Assembly: GCA_003024985.2 (NCBI GenBank)
Contig: PXIH01S0023922.1
DNA length: 11,044 nt
DNA from: Euperipatoides rowelli
Taxonomy: Eukaryota > Onychophora > Udeonychophora > Euonychophora > Peripatopsidae
Strand: one strand, 5' to 3'
This document shows positions 7,730-11,044 of this stretch, one piece after another. A model generated the notes under the pieces. It saw only the letters and a program-made list of their open reading frames with translations. It ran no database searches and was not told the DNA's origin. Position numbers and translations under genes: made by a program. Within the stretch, counting starts at the first letter, position 1. Every line of letters starts with the position of its first letter.

Positions 7730-7985
7730 CAAATTGCATATTACCATTTTTGTGCAGAATTTGTTGATTTTTATATTGGCTATTTGCTGTTTCAAGAAAT
7801 TATGCATATTTCCAAGATATTTAAGAAAGAAACATTTTTAGGTCTCGGGAGCCCATTTCTGGGCCAATCAGCTCTAAAACAAAATCTTTGAAAAAATGCA
7901 GCCTATTTGAAATTTGTGTACAGTTTTTAGCCCTGCTTACTGGTCTGTTTAATTTTAAAAAGAAACCATGTGTATGGACCAAAAA
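7730..7985 (-). repeat. Dispersed repeat, copy B (uninterrupted)
   Basis: Its reverse complement matches copy A (about 480-990) but runs without a break through the point where copy A holds the 700-907 insertion. The empty site on the plus strand is AAATTATGCATATTTCC (7797-7813). It extends to about 7985, next to a long G-run. No coding capacity is seen. Confidence 0.75.
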
Positions 7986-7996
7986 TGAAAAAAGTT

Positions 7997-8019
7997 GGGG
8001 AGGGGGGGGGGGGGGGGGG
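7997..8019. repeat. Poly-G tract
   Basis: Four G, one A, then 18 consecutive G (8002-8019). This is a guanine homopolymer able to form a quadruplex, at the edge of repeat copy B. Its length should be treated with care because homopolymers are prone to sequencing error. Confidence 0.85.
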
Positions 8020-8921
8020 AGTGCTCCATGAGTTTTTGCTGCACGACTGGCAAAGTTTTCAAAACCTGATAGTTGTATAATGGATATTAATAAATACAGA
8101 TAAAAATATTGTTTTTGGAAGTATGCAGTAGTAGCTATTTAAACATAGTATCCTTGTCTACACTATTTATTAATTGACAAGCAAAGACATACATGATACA
8201 AATGAATAAGTGTCCGTTGTCCACACAAAACTGACTACAACTGCAAACCAAATAGCCTATTATGAGCTTTCCCCTAATTGATATTATTTCTAGTTCTATC
8301 AATATTGTAATTTGTATAAACGTGTGAGATTTAAGAATTTGGCGCCTCTGGACAAATTTGTTGGTTACTTCTGCCACCCCCCCCCCCTCCTTTCAAATTT
8401 ACACAGTACATACCTTAAATGGATTTTATAATAATGAAACCAAATGCTCATTTAGGCTACAGTACCGGTATTTAAAAAATCAAAAGAAGCTTTTAAAACT
8501 TAAAAAAACAAAATTGAAAATTATTTACCAAATATAATAATAAACATACTGTACCTTTTTCATAGATGTCTCTTAGAGAAATCTTTTAAGTCATATATTA
8601 AATAAACCCCTAAAGTTTCTATTCTCTTGCTCGTGGCTAATTATTAAAATACTAGTCCATTTCTTTCATCCAATTTTCCAAATGTTGCATTCATTTTCAA
8701 CAATCCTGATGTTTATTTTTGAATTAGAGATATGGTCAAGCTTAATTGCCACCGGAATATAGCTAATGAATTGAAAGATCTTGGTGGAGGGGTCTAGAAT
8801 TACACAAGCCAATTATACATTTCTAGAAAGATGCAAGCATATCTTTATTTTGGGACTACCCTTGTGTTGTAGATGGGTTACTTGAAATTTCAATTATTGG
8901 CTTTTTGTCACTTTGAGTTGC
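8020..8921. other. Non-coding stretch with a poly-C run
   Basis: I see no gene. An 80-codon minus-strand opening (8135-8377) has no recognisable domain. An 11-C run lies at 8377-8387. TAGCCTAT (8253-8260) and TAGGCTAC (8453-8460) occur, the second fused to AGTACCGGTATT (8461-8472), which resembles an inverted copy at 1747-1768. Confidence 0.5.
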
Positions 8922-9456
8922 TCAATCATCATTCCTATCTTCATATTTCAATATGTTGCCATGAACCCTTAATGTATGGACAGAGTAAAAATCAACACGA
9001 CCAGGTTTCACTTGAACTCTTATGCATTTACAACAAAAGAATCCTTCCAGTAAAACAATAATGGATCTTAACCATTTGGATATTCTTTTTGACCTTTTTT
9101 CCCACTCCTTCAATGAGTCTATTTATTCTTCTTTGTAGCTACGCCGAAAGGTTGCCCGGGCAAATATTTTTTCACATGACAATATTTTTCCTAACAGTTC
9201 TTTGGCACACCAAAGTTCTGCAGCATTTCTTAATGAGATGAAGCCTTTCTGGGTAAGTTTCGCTAGGCATTCACCACCATTCTCTTACAAACAATTCACT
9301 TCTCCATTTGCAAAACTGTACTGTCTCTTGTGGAGGTCATGTCCATCACTTGCATCTTTCCTTAGACATCACTCTTTATATTTTCAAAAAACAAACATTT
9401 TTAATGCTGATCCAAATTATAATATATACAAAATATTGAGTCTTTCACATCTCTGA
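8922..9456 (-). pseudogene. Possible degraded coding relic of unknown identity
   Basis: One minus-strand frame reads from about 9360 down to 8922 with only two stops inside. It includes LRKDASDGHDLHKRQYSFAN, then after a stop GECLAKLTQKGF and ISLRNAAELWCAKELLGKIL, then after a second stop EWEKRSKRISKWLRS, VQVKPGRVDFYSVHTLRVHG and LKYEDRNDD. The composition is less AT-biased and more protein-like than elsewhere. However, the plus strand is also open for 84 codons over 9202-9456 and 62 codons over 8873-9061, so the coding strand is not settled. I recognise no family. It may be an old transposon or retroelement coding piece. Confidence 0.25.
9152..9163. repeat. 12-bp palindrome TTGCCCGGGCAA
   Basis: A perfect self-complementary GC-rich word in AT-rich DNA. 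It follows GTAGCTACGCCGAAAG (9136-9151), which resembles the GTAGCTACGCCACTG transposon-end type, so it may mark an old element boundary. Confidence 0.6.
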
Positions 9457-9677
9457 ATAATGGTGCATCGTCACCATCATTGAGTGTGTTCTCTGAGGTG
9501 GAGGATCGCGTTCATGAATCGCCAAAGATTTTATATTTGAGCTTTTCTTTTTAATACAGAGAATTGCCTGATATTAAGGACAGGTGCATCCTACCAAAAA
9601 ATGTTAAAGGAATAAAAATTTGTAAAATTACCTGTTTTGCAATTTTTGGATGTACACTTTTCTGTAGGATTCCCCAA
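9457..9677. other. Short stretch without assigned function
   Basis: A plus-strand frame ending before the stop at about 9561 contains NNGASSPSLSVFSEVEDRV (about 9456-9512), which looks protein-like but is too short to assign. The rest is AT-rich. The 79-codon plus-strand opening at 9564-9803 runs into the minisatellite and is a chance reading. Confidence 0.35.
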
Positions 9678-9790
9678 CCCTGCACCCTCACACCCAACCC
9701 TGCACCCTCACACCCAACCCTGCACCCTCACACCCAACCCTGCACCCTCACACCAAACCCTGCACCCTCACACCCCACCCTGCACCACCC
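9678..9790. repeat. 20-bp minisatellite, about 5.6 copies
   Basis: The unit CCCTGCACCCTCACACCCAA repeats head to tail at 9678, 9698, 9718, 9738 and 9758, with a partial unit from 9778. The first three are identical, and the fourth and fifth vary at their last bases. The strand is strongly C-biased. Confidence 0.95.
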
Positions 9791-9869
9791 CACCTCCCCC
9801 TAAAAAAATATATTAATTTTTTTTTTTTTGGCAACCCTCTCTGTGGTGGTACCCGGGGTGGGCCACCCC

Positions 9870-9892
9870 ACCCCCTCCTTGCTACGCATCTG
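9870..9892. mobile_element. Transposon-end-like terminus
   Basis: The other strand reads CAGATGCGTAGCAAGGAGGG, close to the CAGTGGCGTAGCTAGGGGG-type ends. The GC-rich interior follows inward, with GGGGTGG/CCACCCC around 9855-9869 and then the C-rich minisatellite. The element would lie to the left. I found no left end and no duplication of the following CCTAGGTA. Confidence 0.4.
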
Positions 9893-10032
9893 CCTAGGTA
9901 AGATCCATTCACTGCCCCATATCACAAAAAAAAACGACTAGGAAAAAATTGTTAGCCTCTTTTTCAATTAGCATTATTTGGCATTTTAAATTATGACGTA
10001 TTGTAACTAGGATTATACTATTATTTTAAATT

Positions 10033-11044
10033 ATGGATTTTAAAAGTTGGGCGAAGCTTGTTGAAAAACAAGAAGCCGGTAAAAGCATCTGTTCTTTGGC
10101 GGATTATGGTAACTTTGATGAACAAGTTGGTAGACATAACAGAAATACATGCCATATTTCGTAAAAAAGTGCTGATAATGCTAGATCGATACCTGTATTA
10201 AAATCTATGATTTTACCATCAAATCCTAACATTAAGGATGGGAAACAAATTGACAAGTTTACCAGGGATATTAATATTGGTATGATTAATAAATCTATTC
10301 CAGAAATACAAAGTAGACCTTTTAGTATTCCTTCGGAGCCTTATGGTGACACTAATGAGGAAGAAACACCGCCTACTCTTGCAGAAGTATCTTATTTGCG
10401 AAAAATTTTAGGAAACAAAATTATTTCTTCAAATAACAATGTTGAAATTTTTCGCAATGATCCGAACTCACCAATGTACGCAATGAAATCATTTGAACAA
10501 CTAAACTTAACCCCAAATCTGCTGAAAGGTGTATACGCCATGGGTTTTAATTATCCTTCTAAGATTCAAGAGACAAATACAAATATGCCGTACAACAACA
10601 GACTGAGTAGTCCAACGAGGTTGTCACTGGTCCTAATCTAATATTTTTTTTTAATATATATAATTTATTTAAAAAAATGTAATAAAACAAATGGGTCAGT
10701 ATTGTACAAACATAACTGTATGTTTTGCTGTTTGAGAAGAGCGGATTAACAAAAATGAGAAAATCAAAGATCAAATAGTTATTGGTATTCCAGGAAAAGT
10801 TATAGACTGGGTTTAGCCTATAAGTGTAGAGCCTTCGATCCTAAGAAGATTAAAGTTTTTGTGTTGGACGAAGCAGATATCATGATTGACACACAAGGTC
10901 ACAATGACCAATCCATTCAAATACATAAATTACTTAGTCCCAAAGAATAATGTCCTCCATACACACAACGATTTATTCTCCAATCTGGTCTGAATGCTAT
11001 AGACGGTTGTTTACAAAAAGAGAGAGAAAGAGATTAGGCCAAAA
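10033..11044 (+). pseudogene. Broken DDX19/DBP5-type DEAD-box RNA helicase, intron-less, partial at window edge
   Basis: The parent family is the DEAD-box ATPase that remodels mRNPs at the cytoplasmic face of the nuclear pore. From the ATG at 10033 the frame reads MDFKSWAKLVEKQEAGKS, like the DDX19 N-terminus, to an in-frame TAA (10162-10164). It continues in the same frame through LRKILGNKIISS, FRNDPNSPMYAMKSFEQL and GVYAMGFNYPSKIQE (ending about 10572), which are the DDX19 linker and Q-motif region. About 36 codons carrying motif I (GTGKT) are then missing. LSSPTRLSL (about 10591-10617) probably represents motif Ia. After a roughly 35-bp AT-rich insertion, another frame reads VIKQMGQY, CFAV, EERINKNEKIKDQIVIGIPG (TPG expected) and DWV. 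After TAGCC the first frame returns with YKCRAFDPKKIKVFVLDEAD; the DEAD box is at 10867-10878. Similarity fades after about 10945. Uninterrupted homology across the N-terminal half suggests a processed copy. The 144-codon opening 10207-10641 is a piece of it, not a gene. Confidence 0.88.

Noticed and set aside
9678-9790. Interstitial telomere-like repeat
   Set aside because: The unit is 20 bp and lacks a CCCTAA/TTAGGG core. CCCAACCCTG only superficially resembles it.
9564-9803. 79-codon open frame with a proline/threonine/histidine repeat peptide
   Set aside because: It is a translation through the 20-bp minisatellite. The array explains the openness.
10207-10641. 144-codon open frame as an independent gene
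   Set aside because: It is continuous, in the same frame, with helicase-type sequence upstream of the TAA at 10162, and it runs out into a deletion. It is a fragment of the DDX19 pseudogene.
10641-10672. Intron explaining the AT-rich gap in the helicase relic
   Set aside because: No AG acceptor precedes the point where homology resumes. The reading frame also changes and coding sequence for motif I is missing, so deletion plus insertion fits better.

Overview
The window is AT-rich, gene-poor eukaryotic DNA. It has no operons, no compact coding layout, many homopolymer runs and several layers of decayed repeats. It looks like an animal genome, probably an aquatic invertebrate. Two recognisable protein relics support this: an animal-style DDX19/DBP5 RNA-helicase relic and a hAT-superfamily transposase relic of the BED-finger/DUF4371-like kind. 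A tRNA-derived SINE-like unit and many TAGGCTA/TAGGCCTA words point the same way. The species cannot be fixed from the sequence. I see no intact functional protein-coding gene, and the open reading frames present are either parts of pseudogenes or chance openings.

Layout from left to right. Positions 1-480 are featureless AT-rich DNA. A dispersed repeat (copy A, about 480-990) follows, split by a roughly 208-bp insertion at 700-907. A second copy of the repeat (copy B, about 7730-7985, opposite strand) lacks the insertion and so serves as the empty site. At 1421-2706 lies a complete non-autonomous hAT-type element, with 13-bp terminal inverted repeats, an array of GTTCCGGTT words near the left end, and a perfect 8-bp target-site duplication (GTAATTAT at 1413-1420 and 2707-2714). 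Positions 2715-3550 are AT-rich filler with a small hairpin. Positions 3558-3750 hold TTCTCR hexamers, perfect palindromes, a G-run and a transposon-end-like TAGTTACGCCACTG.

The centre is a decayed hAT-like transposase (about 4665-5915, plus strand), perhaps with a BED-finger remnant at 3985-4140 that was split from it by the SINE-like unit at 4285-4460. A second possible hAT-type unit spans 5925-6944. It starts near a perfect 16-bp hairpin, and its right end falls in a GC-rich patch full of nested inverted repeats (6814-7010). The right third holds repeat copy B, an 18-G run, a stretch with degraded openness on both strands (8922-9456), a 20-bp minisatellite (9678-9790) and another transposon-like end (9870-9892). 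The last kilobase is an intron-less, broken DDX19-type helicase pseudogene running to the window edge.

There is no multi-gene system here. The most unusual signal is the excess of TAGGCTA, TAGCCTA and TAGGCCTA words. One of them interrupts the helicase relic as an apparent clean 5-bp insertion, which suggests that the words are inserted rather than produced by drift.
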